A program made the translations under genes and the position numbers. A stretch of DNA of 64,000 nucleotides from Suillus spraguei. Its lineage: Eukaryota; Basidiomycota; Agaricomycetes; Boletales; Suillaceae. The notes beneath the pieces were generated by a model that was not told where the DNA came from, ran no database searches, and was given only the letters and a program-made list of their open reading frames with translations. Numbering within the stretch: position 1 is the stretch's first letter; each line of letters opens with the position of its first letter. The stretch lies in contig JABCPU010000121.1 of the NCBI GenBank assembly GCA_016800925.1, positions 62,001-126,000 on the forward strand. The letters run 5' to 3'. Below, in pieces: positions 32,674 to 44,037 of this stretch.

Positions 32674-33777
32674 GTCCGAAGGTATCAGATATGATACGTC
32701 CGAAGGTTATCCAGAGCGTAGGGATGGAACAAGGATCAAGGCTAGCTTCAGAATGAGTTCCTAACTAGAAACTAACAGAGGTAGACTATCCGAAGATAGA
32801 GTCAGAGATATAGACTAAAGGAATCAATCCCAAGTCTCAGAAGTGTCACAAATTCCAAACACAAATCATTATTCCTTTCTCAATTTCCCTAAAGCATCTA
32901 AACCCAGCGCTAAGACAAACCCAAACCCTATCGAAATCCTCATATCCGCTTCTATAACTGAACTTCCTGATGAAGAAGAAGAGATCTTTTATGATGCTAT
33001 CGGATAAGATAAGATAAGATAGTATCACGTGATCTTAGAATCTTCTAGAATATGATGTCATAACAATGTCACAACTATCACATCATATGATTCTCATTTC
33101 TATTTTATGATTGGCTAGTAGTTTCAAACTCAGTTTACATCTCAGTTTCAATATGTGTATATAGTTAGCTAGTTTCGCTGTAGTAGTTCTTTAGTTCAAA
33201 CCTCTTGTATCTACATAGTAGCAATCCAAGATGTCCTTGCTCCTTTCTCTTCTTTTGTGATAACCTTAGTTTGAGTCCTAGTCTCTGCCCTTGCATTAAT
33301 TTGTTTGTGGGTTGTGACAGAAGATGACTTAGAGCAGAAAGTGACTTAAGTCCAGAGGAAGCAGAATGAGCAGAATCAAAGATGATATTCGAACTAAGGT
33401 TCTATGGAGATCTACAAGTGGTTTATATACTGTAAGTATCTAATATGGATAATCAACAAGTCTGGGACCAAGGGCTATGTACAAAGTGTAACGGAAGTCT
33501 ATTAGTTAATGCACAGCAGATCAGTAAGCACAAATCAGAAATGAAACACAGGTAACAGATCAGTGACACAGGATGGAAGTATACACAGCCAGAATATCGT
33601 AAACAGGAGGAATGATGAAAGGAGATAGACGCAGATATACACAAGGGAGTTAGAGTGCGAGAAGTGGGCACATTTGGATGGGTGATCTGGACAGGATCTG
33701 TGGACCAGATGGAAATAGAATCGATCAGATCTGATCGGATGTGGTTGGATCTGGGATCAGAAGTATGGTATATGACA
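32674..33777 (-). repeat. LTR-like repeat, family B, copy 3 (interrupted)
   Basis: Reverse complement of family B: its start TGTCATATACC is at 33777 and it continues leftwards to 32674, split by the solo LTR at 32844-33319. Copy 2 at 10485-10999 shows the uninterrupted sequence at that point ('CACCTTCCGAGACTTAGG'), so the nested insertion is directly demonstrated. Confidence 0.8.
32844..33319. mobile_element. Solo LTR, family C, inserted in family B
   Basis: 476 bp running TGTCACAA...TTGTGACA, flanked by the 4-bp duplication GAAG (32840-32843 and 33320-33323). It contains a TATA-like 'GTGTATATAG' near 33160. The ends TG...CA and the empty site in family B copy 2 support a solo LTR. No internal genes. 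Confidence 0.8.
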
Positions 33778-33780
33778 TAT

Positions 33781-34857
33781 CCCCATCTCATCATCAGTGA
33801 CTCGCCCATTCTCTCAAGTTTCCGTTGATTTGATCACAGATCTCCCTGTCTCTGGGGGTCTTGATAGTGTCATGGTTGTGGTGGACCATGGCCTTACAAA
33901 GGGGGTAATTATCATCCCTTGTCTTAAAATGGTGACTTCCAAAGGTGTGGCTAAACTATTTTTGAAACATGTCTATCAACAATTCGGTCTTCATGACAAA
34001 GTGATTTCAGATCAAGTACTGCAGTTCCTATCCAGATTTTTAAAAGGACTAGCACGACTCCTGGATTACACTATTGCCCCATCCACTGCCCATCATCCTC
34101 AGACCGATGGTCAAACCAAACGTTCAAATCAAGAACTCGAAACCTATCTACGCATCTACTGTTGCAATAACTTTGAAGAATGGATTGAACACCTTCCCAT
34201 CACTGAATTTGTCCATAACCACTGAAAACACCATGCCTGAAATGCCTCACCTTTCTTTCTCATGATGGGATATGAACCCCATGCTATTCCCCACCTTATC
34301 CCCAACTCCACCATACCCACAGCAGAAGATCAAGTACGATCACTGCAAAAGATCCGAGAAGAAGCAATCACTTGCCATAATATTGCCATGCAAATAATGG
34401 CAGAACGATCCCGAGGAGATAAGTACAAACCATGGAAGATCAGAGATAAGGTCTGGCTATCAGCTGCTAATCTTAGACTTAAACTCCCATCATGAAAACT
34501 CGCACCAAAGCGATACAGACCTTTCCCAATCATTGCTGTCTTATCACCAATCACATTCACACTTAAACTCCCTCTGCAGTGGAAAATTCATCCTACTTTC
34601 CATGTGTCCGTCTTATCATCCTATGGCAAAAATGACGTACACAGCCCGAACTTCCTAGAACCACCACCTGATGTTATCAAAGAAGAGGAAGAATATGAAG
34701 TAGAAGCAATTCTTTCTCACTAAGGCACCAGTAATTGCTGACGGTATCTCATTACCTGGAAAGGATATTCATTGGGAGATAACAAATGGCTCCCAGAAAA
34801 GAACTTAAAGAACTCCGCTCAAATCTTGACTGCTTATAAAAAGCAAAATGCCTTGTA
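33781..34857 (+). pseudogene. Integrase-chromodomain remnant
   Basis: Begins with 'RPFSQVSVDLITDLP' and follows the family A integrase at roughly 85% by eye through to the chromodomain ('YLITWKGYSLGDNKWLPE'). The catalytic Glu of D-X35-E is Lys here ('GQTKRSNQ') and 'SDRGPQF' has become 'SDQVLQF'. In-frame stops occur where family A has Arg in 'HRKHDARN' (twice) and 'PSRKLAP', all CGA to TGA, and one at 'SHKGT'. Confidence 0.9.
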
Positions 34858-34898
34858 ACTCAGCAATCAACCGTCCTACCAACAACTGATTATTTGCT

Positions 34899-36344
34899 AT
34901 GTCTTCTTTTTCATTCCCAACATCTTACATCACTCCTGTCACCGAAGAAACCTATACCACTGCAGACCACTATGACGACCTTATCAGAAACATCAACAGA
35001 AATGCATTCATTGAAGCTGCTCTCCTCTGCCAAGGACACACCCTTGAGATTGAAAAGATCCTTACCGGCAAGGACGCATTCATTACTATCCTCCTCACCA
35101 ACATCATCCACACTGCTGCACTCATTGAAACATTGTGTAATGATATCACAGACAATACAAACCACCAACGCATCCTACACTGTCAGAAATGCATTCACGC
35201 TTATGAGTTGCTTCTTCTTCCCTATTCTTTTAAGGCTGATGTTAAAATGGCTATTCACATTGTGGCCAAACATCAAGCATGTGTTGCTAGACCTCCCTCT
35301 CCACAAAGAGATCCACTCCCAATTCCTACACCTCTCACCTGTACTTCAGGTAGTCGTTCTAATATTGTTGCCCTTACTGGCTTACTGGCTGCTGTTCAGG
35401 AAGCCAGTCATACAGCCGACACTATTATTGGAGGAATTGAAGAAGCGGAAGATGAGTCTAGAGAAGCAAGAGGGTTAGTATCCCATTTGATATCTGCCAT
35501 TCAGAACTATGAAAGCCAACTCACACCATCACCTGTAAACACCGTCACTATGCTTGACGAGGGCACAGAACCTCCTCATCTTTTTAACCCATTGCCCATT
35601 ACACATGAAGAAGTGGTTGCTGCCAGAGAACTAAACCTTGAGCCTGCTGAGATTATTGCACTCAGTCATTAATTAAAGGAACTTCATATTCATCCGCTGA
35701 TGTCCATCCCTTATGTCTTCGGACCATCAGACCCTACTACTCCCATTCTTATAGAGGCCTTAGGCCCCACAACTTCCTCCGATCCTGATGAGCTGCTAGC
35801 AACAGCCATTATCACACCTTCCCCATCAGCTTTCACTCTCACTGAGGATCAAGCTAGCAAGATCTGTTCTAGTAATGAATGAGCCTTGCAACGTATCTCT
35901 CACAAATGAGGAAAGAAACGCGCACATTCTACTAGCCCTCGTCAGCAAGCCATTGCTCCCACACCACTTCGCACCTCCACTTCTAATCCCAATGGAAACA
36001 TGAAATGTCACATCTGTGGGATACTCAGTCATTGTCAGAAAAATTGTGTGGATTACCAATGTTGAATCTGTCAGTACTGGTCGCCTACCCATCTATCATT
36101 ATATTGTCCTGAGTTCACTGGTACTCCGCCCTTCACTCTCACTTGGAAGGATGAAGGATTCTATGATGCCCTTTGTACCTGGGAAACTCGACTTGACAAA
36201 GAATGAGCTTATGCACTAAAAAGGCATGACTCTAAATGTTGTGCAGGAGCTGAAGAAGCAGCTTATATGATGAGTGGCTCAGTTCTTGACAAGGATTGCG
36301 ACTGGTCAGATGATCCCATTTATTATGCTAACACGGATAAATGA
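34899..36344 (+). pseudogene. Remnant of the gypsy third ORF
   Basis: Starts 'MSSFSFPTSYITPVT' 41 nt after the integrase stop and ends 'DDPIYYANTDK', matching the ORF at 11507-12976 along its whole length. The first 257 residues are open; stops follow at about 35670, 35880, 35908, 36062 and 36205. The zinc knuckle is complete here: 'CHICGILSHCQKNC' (CX2CX4HX4C), followed by 'YWSPTHLSLYC' and 'LTWKDEGFYDAL'. The N-terminal half has diverged far more from the other copy than the integrase has. Confidence 0.85.
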
Positions 36345-36353
36345 TGTAGTCAG

Positions 36354-36812
36354 TGACTTCACACATACCCCTATCTATTTTCCATTGTTTACCTTGTACA
36401 TCACGTGATATGCCTCCTGATTCATACGCTCAACACATCTGTATGATGGTTGCCTTCCTACTTAGGATATGCACTTACTTTCTCATGTCTCTCTTAATCC
36501 ATGTGCACATATTGGCTTATTTAAGCACATTGTATTATGGTTGTATACTTTACTTTAATCTTACTGGGTTTTACCTGGAATCTCCTTCACTTAGGTCTCC
36601 AACCTAAGTTGTCTGAATCACTTCTAAGTCTAAGCACTCCTTAGTCTTAGTCTCTATTCTTGATCATCTTTGAGTCACGACTCTTAGACTAAACCTTTGA
36701 TCTTACTCGGAACTCTTCCTTGTAGTCATCATCCTCATTCTCTTTTGAATGTTGTAGAACTTCCCAGTGGAACATCTGTGTGTCGCTGGTGATGCCATCC
36801 CAGTTTGTAACA
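36354..36812 (+). repeat. 3' LTR of the old gypsy A-related element
   Basis: Matches the reverse complement of the 11000 LTR ('TTTAATCTTACTGGGTTTTA', 'AAGTCTAAGCACTCCTTAG') and ends 'CCCAGTTTGTAACA'. The polypurine tract expected upstream has been lost: only nine bases separate the ORF stop from the LTR. Confidence 0.88.
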
Positions 36813-37505
36813 GACACAATCTCCGATCTGACTTCTCAGAAGTCCGGATGTCCAGACCTGCATATCCTGTGCTTCCTCCCTTCAATATCCAGATGTCCGG
36901 ACCTATGCTCCTCTCTATCTCCCGATCTATCCCCATTTGTGATAACTCTGTTTGTACATTCACAAGTCTGGCTCTCTGGCTATCTCTGTATTCCATCTGC
37001 TTACTGATCTATTACTTCACTTCATCTCTGAGTTTCATTTACTTATGTTCCATTAGACTTTGCATATGGTTTGTACATAGCATCATACTGCGCTGACTGA
37101 TCTTTCCATAACTACCTATAGTATATAAACCACCTGTAAATCTCTGTAGTACTTCAGTTCAAATATCAACTTAGTTTCTACTCATTCCTCTGGACTTAGT
37201 CTGCCTCTGAACCTCTTCCGGACTTGAGCTTAGTCTCTTGTCCATCTCTGGACCTTGGACCTCCATCCTCAGTCATACCTCTGGCTCTACCTTTGGGTAG
37301 TCTTTATACTGTCTGTTTCTACTCCAGACTTTGTCTGTGGTAGCCTTTAGTCTTCCCCACTCCTATGTCCAGAAGTCCACTGGACTTTACATCTCTATAT
37401 CTGGACTTCCTCCGGACATGCATGACCCTATAGAAATTAAGGGCAGCATACTTGGCAAAGGGGCACAGTGCACAAGCTGAGGCCAAGCCCTTCCAGATTA
37501 ACCCT
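36813..37505 (+). repeat. LTR-like repeat, family B, 5'-degraded copy
   Basis: Shares with the other B copies the TATA segment 'AGTATATAAACCACCTGTAA' (near 37119), 'CTCTACCTTTGGGTAGTCTT' and the tract 'GAAATTAAGGGCAGCATACT'. The typical TGTCATATACC start is not recognisable. Confidence 0.65.
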
Positions 37506-37960
37506 CTATTGAGTATGATCTTAACATATGCAATAAATCTAAGTAAATTAGCACTCTATAAGGTGGGAAGAAGTAGCACAGCCACTCATTTTATCTATAT
37601 AAGACCCAACTTTTTGGTCAATAAAAAAGAGATTCCCCCCCCCCCCCATAAGCAAGACCCTGAGCTCACTGTGTCCAACAACCAGCAAGCTGTTAACTCT
37701 GTTTCTTTCACTAAATTCTCTAGTTTTCTTTAGTCTTTCTGTTTCTCTGTTCCCTTTTTCTTTTCATCTGTTTCATCTTCTTTCTTTCTTTCTTTCTCTT
37801 TCTTCTTTTTTATTTTATTTTATTTATTTATTTATTTTCTAGTTTCTAGTTCCCTTCTGGAGTTTGTTTGTGCCAGTATCTGTTTCCAATACTAGTGTTG
37901 TCTCTTTAGTCCATCTAAGGCCAGAGTAGCTTGGTGTGAGAGACTTTGTAAGTTGATAGC
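37506..37960. other. Low-complexity AT-rich DNA
   Basis: Contains a run of 13 C near 37637 and TTTA/TTTC repeats around 37780-37840. A TATA-like 'TCTATATAAGACCC' near 37594 resembles 'CTATATAAGACCC' near 10370. No gene. Confidence 0.55.
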
Positions 37961-37999
37961 AACACAACTACTACTTCTAAGTCTTCAAAGTTAACAACA

Positions 38000-38460
38000 G
38001 ATCTTTTGGATCATTCAAAGATTTTGGAAAAAAATTCACCACTGTGTTCTATACTCAAGACAAGAAGATAGACACCATGACGAAGCTAGGCCAGTTGACA
38101 CAAACTGGTTCACTCACCAATGAACTCCTTCCAGAATCATTTGTCCAACATGAGGCTGATTTGGGTAAAGATTGGCTTTACTTCTATGTAAACATGTGAG
38201 TCTACTACCATACATATCTGCTGCTAACTAATATCACTAGGTTCATTGATAGGGACATGTTTATGCACTATTGAGGGGGCAGTGTTGGCCACAATATATC
38301 ATGGGGATGGGATGAGTTTCTGCAAAGTTATGGGGCTCAGGTGATAGAGGAAGAGGACAATGATGAAGAAGAGGAGGAGAAGGCAGAGGAGGATGAAGAG
38401 AACATTGACAATGAAGCAGAAGATGAGGGGAAGGGAAATTACTGGTGTGCTGTTACAACC
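38000..38460 (+). pseudogene. Fragment of a mobile-element-type mushroom protein
   Basis: Two pieces separated by a short intron-like gap: 'QDKKIDTMTKLGQLTQTG...GKDWLYFYVNM' and 'FIDRDMFMHY(stop)GGSVGHNISWG', then a very acidic tail (Glu/Asp-rich). The motif D-W-x-Y-x-Y-V-N-M followed by DRDMFM...GG.GH is one I associate with repeated proteins in mushroom genomes, without a named function. The stop replaces the usual Arg in 'RFRGG' (TGA for CGA). Confidence 0.5.
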
Positions 38461-39160
38461 CAAAAATTTATCATGATTGGCAGTACCAGTACAATATGCT
38501 ACATATAATATAATTGCCAGCTTATAACTACCATACAATGTCACTACCACCTTATATTTACAATATAATCCTACATAATCTTGCTGCCAGCGTGGTTGAG
38601 CTGCATTAGCATGATTTAAGAAGAAAGGGAGAACAGGTGTGAAAGTTGTCACTAGCTTGCGTGGCTTTTGCGTAGGGCCATGTGGTTTTCACTTATGCTC
38701 ACGTCCGTTTCAGTTAGCTCTCTTAATTTCTTGCGTGGTTTTTTCGAGTGCCAACTGTTGTCCCATTGTGTGATTGTGTGATTGCGTGATTTGGTCATGT
38801 GACTGTGTAGCTGGTGAAATTTGCCATGGGTTGTCTGAAGCTGGGGTAAAACCAAATTATTAGGATGGAGCTGAGGCCAGGGAGCCAAAGGGAGTGTGAA
38901 GCCAAAAGTGAAGTCAAAAAGGAGTGCAAAAAAGTGGAAAGCAAAAAAGGAGGGTACCAGGTTGGAAGTTGCCAGCAGGCTGGAAGTGTCCTCCCCCACC
39001 CTCAGGAAAAATCTTCTGATAGATTTCTCTTAAATTGATTATATTTTGGCTATCAAAGAACTGAACTTTGTCATGTGAAAAATCATGTTATTTGTTTCAA
39101 AAGCTGCTATGATCATTAGGATGGAGAGATGGGGGGACAGAAAAGCATGGGGAGGAGAGA
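38461..39160. other. No gene; degenerate hairpin-type repeat
   Basis: Around 38858-39000 the text 'AAATTATTAGGATGGAGCTGAGGCCAGGGAGCC' (split here by position) marks a decayed member of the hairpin family described at 39916-40420. The minus-strand frame 38652-38999 is an artefact of it. Confidence 0.5.
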
Positions 39161-39164
39161 ATGA

Positions 39165-39245
39165 AGGCATGGGAGATGGGAGGCAGGAGATGGGAGATGT
39201 GGGAGGTGCAGGAGACAGGAGACGGGAGACAGGAGACGGGAGACG

Positions 39246-39278
<33 letters not shown>

Positions 39279-39665
39279 CAGCAGACGGCAGACGGCAGAC
39301 GGCAGACGGCAGACGGCAGACGGCAGACGGCAGACGGCAGACGGCAGACGGCAGACGGCAGACGGCAGACGGCAGACGGCAGACGGCAGACGGCAGACGG
39401 CAGACGGCAGACGGGAGATGGGAGACGGGAGACCCGAGATGGGAGACACAAGATGGGAGACGGGAGATAGGAGATGGGAGACACAAGACGGGAGACACAA
39501 GACGGGAGACACAAGATGGGAGACACAAGATGGGAGATGGGAGACAGGAGATGTAGGAGATGGGAGATGTGGGAGATGGGAGACACAAGATGGGAGATGG
39601 GAGACACAAGATGGGAGACAGGAGACCAGTAACAGGAGATGGCAGATGGGAGATGGGAGATGGGC
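39165..39665 (+). repeat. Heptamer minisatellite
   Basis: About 500 bp of 7-bp units: a core of roughly 18 copies of GCAGACG (39285-39412) flanked by variants GGGAGAC, AGGAGAC, GAGATGG and ACACAAG. As 7 is not a multiple of 3, all three frames stay open on both strands, giving five long spurious ORFs. Confidence 0.95.
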
Positions 39666-39915
39666 CACTTGCATGATTTTGTTGTGTGACAACTTAATAC
39701 TGTTGCCCCCTATTAAAACTTGACACAAAAGATTTATTCAAGTTAATAGTTTGCAGTAAATACTTAAAAAAATCAAAATCAAATGCAATGACATGTGAGG
39801 ATGAGATGGGCAATATAAACTCACAAAGATGGTGATGTGGTACTTTTACTTCTGTCAAAATATTGGTCAAAGTTATAATTTATTTCAAATTCTATTATCA
39901 TTATTGAAGATAATT

Positions 39916-40420
39916 ATTAGGATGAAGCCTTGACCAGGAAGGCAAAAAGAGTGCGAAGCACTCTTTTTGCCTTCCTGTGCCTTGGGCAAACAGAATTATT
40001 AGGATGAAGCCTTGGCCAGGGAGCAAAAGGAGTGCGAAGCACTCCTTTTGCTTCCTGTGCCGAAGGCACAACGGGTGGTGGACCCAAATTATGGGTTGTC
40101 ATCTGCCACAGGTTGTCTGAAGCTGGGGGAAAATGAAATTATTAGGATGGAGCCAAGGCCAGGGAGCCAAAAGGGAGAGTGAAGGCAAAAGTGAAGGCAA
40201 AAAGGAGTGCAAAGGAGTGGAAAGCAAAAAAAGGAGGCCAAAGCCAAAAAGAAGTGCTTCGCACTCCTTTTTGGCTTGCCCTCCTTTTTTGCTTCACTCT
40301 CCCTTTGGCTCCCTGTGCCGAGGGTAAAACAAAATTATTAGGATGTGGCCTTAGGTCAGGGAGCCAAAAAGGAGTGTGAAGCACTCCTTTTTGGCTTCCT
40401 GTGCCGAAGGCACAATGGGT
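39916..40420. repeat. Cluster of four hairpin (MITE-like) repeats
   Basis: Four successive units, each starting AATTATTAGGATG, each with a long stem. The first has perfect 19-bp arms (39936-39954 and 39958-39976) around the loop GAA. The second (about 40017-40052) and fourth (about 40356-40400) carry GGAGTGCGAAGCACTCC-type stems. The third (40160-40318) is one long hairpin of about 160 nt. A small stem TGTGCCGAAGGCACA follows units two and four. Confidence 0.9.
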
Positions 40421-40919
40421 AGTGGACTCATGTCATAAACGGGATGATTTATAATGTGCAAATCTTGCACGCTGGGAACCATTCGTGTGAAACGTTCTTA
40501 ATAAGGTAATGTTACGTGTTGTGACATTTGGGCAGTTTTGGTGATGCAGGTGAGTTCAGACAAGTCCAAAAGAGTGCAGGAAGGTTCTGGGAAGTAGAGC
40601 ATGGTGGTCTGGCTTTCCATACTAGTAGTAAGTGTAGTTTGATGCGCACTTAGGCTTACTGTTTGGAAGCCACAGCAGTGGCGCACGTTGCCCAAAATAT
40701 TTGTAAGCACATTCGGCAGTACCCGCGCAGGTAATGGCGCACCCATACCCGTGCCAATGCCTAGCAGTGCCACTGAACATGCCAAAGCCACGGCTTAGGC
40801 CGCCGGCTCAGGCTTTTCGAAACCTAAGCCCAGGCCCAAGCCTTCCTCAGGCCATGACTTAGGCCTGGGCTGGGCCCGGCTTGGGCTGGCCCAGGGCTTG
40901 AAGCCAGGCCATGCACATC
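40421..40919. other. No gene; AGGCC-rich repeat at 40795-40915
   Basis: The minus-strand frame 40498-40791 has no motif. At 40795-40915 there is a self-complementary cluster of 'AGGCCCAGGCCCAAGCC' variants. Nothing else is recognised. Confidence 0.5.
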
Positions 40920-42145
40920 ACTAGACTTTGTGAGGTCCATTTCCTTCACTAAATAACGTGTCAGTTGGCTGCTGAATAATACTTAACACCGTTGCTTCAT
41001 TTTAGGAATGATAACAGGTCACATATTGACCCGCCGATCAGGAAAACTCATAGCCAAGTGGTAAACAGGTCGAGCCTCTATGGGCGCGACAATGATCAGA
41101 TTAGTTACTGGGCGTCCGCGCAATTCCCCAATGCGATATTGAATAGTACGCAGTCGGACCTACTGTGTTTGTGCCGCGTGACACTTATATCTGGACAATC
41201 TAGTCCCCAAAGAAAACTGAGGCACGAGCCCTGTCGTGGTGACATAGATTAAGTTCTTGGACATGGGCGCAGGCTGACCACCCCCATGCACCTTCCCTGC
41301 TGTCTGCTGTCTCCTAGGATAAGATGTAGTCAGGGAAGGGATGGAGGGTTAGTAGATGGTTTCGACCTCGCGAAGGGTCTTATCAAGGGGCTTACCGCTG
41401 CCCCAACCGCCTTACAGACTACGCTACTCCTCAGCCTTTTATGTAGAAAGGGAGTTTGGCGCACAGACCCTGGTGATGACGGCTGGCCTTGACCTAATCT
41501 AGGGGGGTGCACAACTCGGGTTAACCTTATTGCGATGAGGATTCCTCTCACCAGTCCTGGACCCCTGGAGGAGATAAGGAGACTGGCACAGCGAGAGGTT
41601 TCCCTTATTGCCCTGCACTTTTCTGCGTGCTTGCACAAGCCCGAAAACGCTAAGAAAGTGACCTGTGCCAGCTACAATATTAATGATGTAGGTCGTTTGT
41701 GTCTATACTTATATGAACGACTTTACTTGGGTGACAGTGAATCCATACCCTATATCTGGTGGCTGTTGGCAACCCAGCTGGCAGTGCAGCGCAAAATAAT
41801 GCTTTGATGTGACTTGCTCCAATCTTGGTTGACCTCATGTGCAATGTGACTTAATCTAAAGACCCCAACTTGACCCAGACAATCAAGGTTGTGATGTCAT
41901 GCTCGCCCGATGGCAGATACAGCATATACTTCAACCAAACATGTGACAGGTGTGCCCCCGTTCTCAGCACTAAAATAAATTATGTTAATTCGCATCACAT
42001 GTGTTTTTTAAATTCGTTGTCAATGAGAAAAATAACTCTGTGTTAGCGTAAGATTCGCCAGATCGGTAAGACCCCATGTGGCATTACATGCACTAGCCTC
42101 GTTGTAGTACTTCATACCTGAACGCCTTGCAGAATACAACCAACA
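40920..42145 (+). promoter_or_regulatory. 5' flank of DUF6534 gene copy 1, with an insertion
   Basis: Matches the flank of copy 2 (47990-48704) with shared blocks such as 'CACTAAATAACGTGTCAG', 'GGGCGCGACAATGATCA' and 'GTCGGACCTACTGTGTTTGTG'. Between about 41192 and 41670 copy 1 has some 470 extra bases that copy 2 lacks. These extra bases include 'TCCTAGGATAAG' and 'TGGTTTCGACCTC', which recur in the blocks near 57440 and 60505, so an interspersed repeat may have inserted here. Confidence 0.55.
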
Positions 42146-44016
42146 ATGTCTTCCTCCGCGCAGAACCTTATCACACAACTTGACATCGGGACGACGTTTG
42201 GGGCACTTTTTATCGGGGTTGTCATTGCAGCAATGTTCGTTAACAGTTTCGTCGTGCAGTCAAAGCTGTGCATCTCCTGTCATCCTAATTTTTCTTCGCG
42301 GAACAGTCTCTTTGGTTTAAGCAATGTTCAAACTTTTATCTACTTTCAGACGCACAAGGGTACAGGGATGTCATTCTTTAAGCTGGCTGTACGTGGATAC
42401 CACCTTTTATCAGTCCTGTTCTAAACACAATAACAGGTCATCTGGCTCTGGTAGGCATTCCTTTGAGTTGTCATAATCAAGTGCGTCAGGACCATAAATT
42501 TCCCTAAAACCTTAGGATACTCGATGCTCTGCACCTGGCCTCGATCGTCCACTGCGTCTATCATTATCTAGTGACCAACTATACAAACGTCAATGCGCTA
42601 GTGGGAATTGTATGGAGTTTTAAAGTGAGCTCTTATTTTGGTCTTCCTTGCAGCTCCATGGTACTGATGAGCTTATGCAGCTTCAGATAATAGTCGATGT
42701 GAGCTGTATTTGCTAAGCTCTGTGGTGCACCTCGGTCACACTCCACAGGTATTTATTATCCTTACGGTACATCTGTAAGTTTGATGTACAGAATGTGGTG
42801 TGCAACCGTTAATTAACACATTCCTACGTCATAGCCTTTATTGTTATCGCATATGGATAAGTATGTATCTCCCTATCAATGAATTTCCACGGTTGATGCA
42901 GTATACCTGTGTAGTGAGCAAGGGCCGGTCAAGAATCCTCCCCATCACAGTGGTAGGTTTATAATTGATATAGTCTACAGCATTGCATTCTGTTCAATCC
43001 TTGTTAGGGAATAATCATAATCATAAACTCAGGTAAGCTTGTTGGCTGCAAATTCCCGTTGTTCGATCTTGAAGATCCCTTCAGGCATTGCCATTGGTAA
43101 TTGTTTAAAAGATGTTCTTATTGTTGGCTCATCATTTTAACCCAATGTCAGCCCTTATTTGGGCCATGTGAGTGAAACTGTGTGCTAGCTACACGGAATG
43201 CTGATAGTGAGTAGATATCAGTGTCATGTGTTTTCGGATTTGGTTCAAGTCCAGTGGGCGATATATATGACTTTGGCCACAATTACTTTTGCCGACATTG
43301 TTGTCGCATCATCACTATGCTATCTCCTGGCTACCTCCCGTACTGGGTTCTCTAGGTAAGTTCCATTCATTATCTGGCTCTGAGAGACTACTAAAATACA
43401 CAGCACCGATTCCTGGATAACAAAGCTCATGGCTTACATTATCAATAACGGTTGTCTGACGAGGTATTCCTCCTTCTAGACTATCCCATGTCTTGACTCA
43501 TATTTAATACAGCGTATGTTCGATAGCAGTTGTGATTACAGTAAGCTACCAGATATTGTGTTGTTTATCTCTTCTCTGAGGGTCTTAAGTGCGCAGCCAT
43601 GCCGACCAACTTCATCTTCGTCGCTATTGACTTTTTATTGGCTAAATGTATGACCAAAGCCTTTTCCTAGAATCATGCTGACCAATTATCCTGTTTCAAG
43701 TATATGTCAACTCGTTCCTCGCACTCATGAATGCACGATACTACGCGCAGATCAACCCAGACACTGACAGTTCTCACCTTTTCCACAGCCACCATGGGGT
43801 TCTCCGTTCAGAGATTCACATGAGGGCGTCGGAAGACGAGGAGCTCTAGGCTTCTCGGAAGGACGTGTTTAAAAATCCCCACAATGAAGCTGTGGATCCT
43901 TCTCGATCTGCCAATGTCAGTGCTCGTTTTTGTATCCTTGCATCCTCAATGATACACTTTAGCCACAGCAGTCAATTGCAGCGACAACGGAGATGAACGA
44001 ATTCTCGTGGGTATGA
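42146..44016 (+). pseudogene. DUF6534-type membrane protein gene, copy 1 (premature stop)
   Basis: Multi-exon plus-strand gene, read by comparison with copy 2 at 48705. Exon pieces in order: 'LDIGTTFGALFIGVVIAAMF'; 'SNVQTFIYFQTHKGTGMSFF'; 'ILDALHLASIVHCVYHYLVT'; 'VSKGRSRILPITV'; 'ATITFADIVVASSLCYLLAT'; 'TDSWITKLMAYIINNGCLT'; 'VNSFLALMNARYYAQ'; tail ending 'TTEMNEFSWV'. These form the usual seven-helix pattern of mushroom DUF6534 proteins (plasma-membrane proteins of unknown role). In the last long exon 'ASEDEEL' is followed by TAG (about 43848) where copy 2 has Gln, removing the C-terminal tail only. The membrane part may still be made. A LINE lies 33 bp after the stop. Confidence 0.75.
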
Positions 44017-44037
44017 TGGATGAGCATGCGCGTGGAC

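Larger units (their letters stand above)
33778..36812 (+). mobile_element. Old gypsy A-related element, 5'-truncated
   Basis: Starts inside the integrase gene directly at the family B border, keeps the rest of integrase with chromodomain, the third ORF and the 3' LTR (36354-36812). It is on the opposite strand to the element at 11000. Numerous stops show that it is dead. Confidence 0.9.

Noticed and set aside
37637..37650. Poly-C run as a telomere or sequencing feature
   Set aside because: An isolated homopolymer in low-complexity DNA; no telomeric repeats are present.
39085..39728. Five long overlapping ORFs on both strands
   Set aside because: All are products of the 7-bp minisatellite, which keeps all six frames open.
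43240..43270. tRNA-like 'GGTTCAAGTCC' B box
   Set aside because: It lies in a DUF6534 exon and no acceptor or anticodon stem surrounds it.
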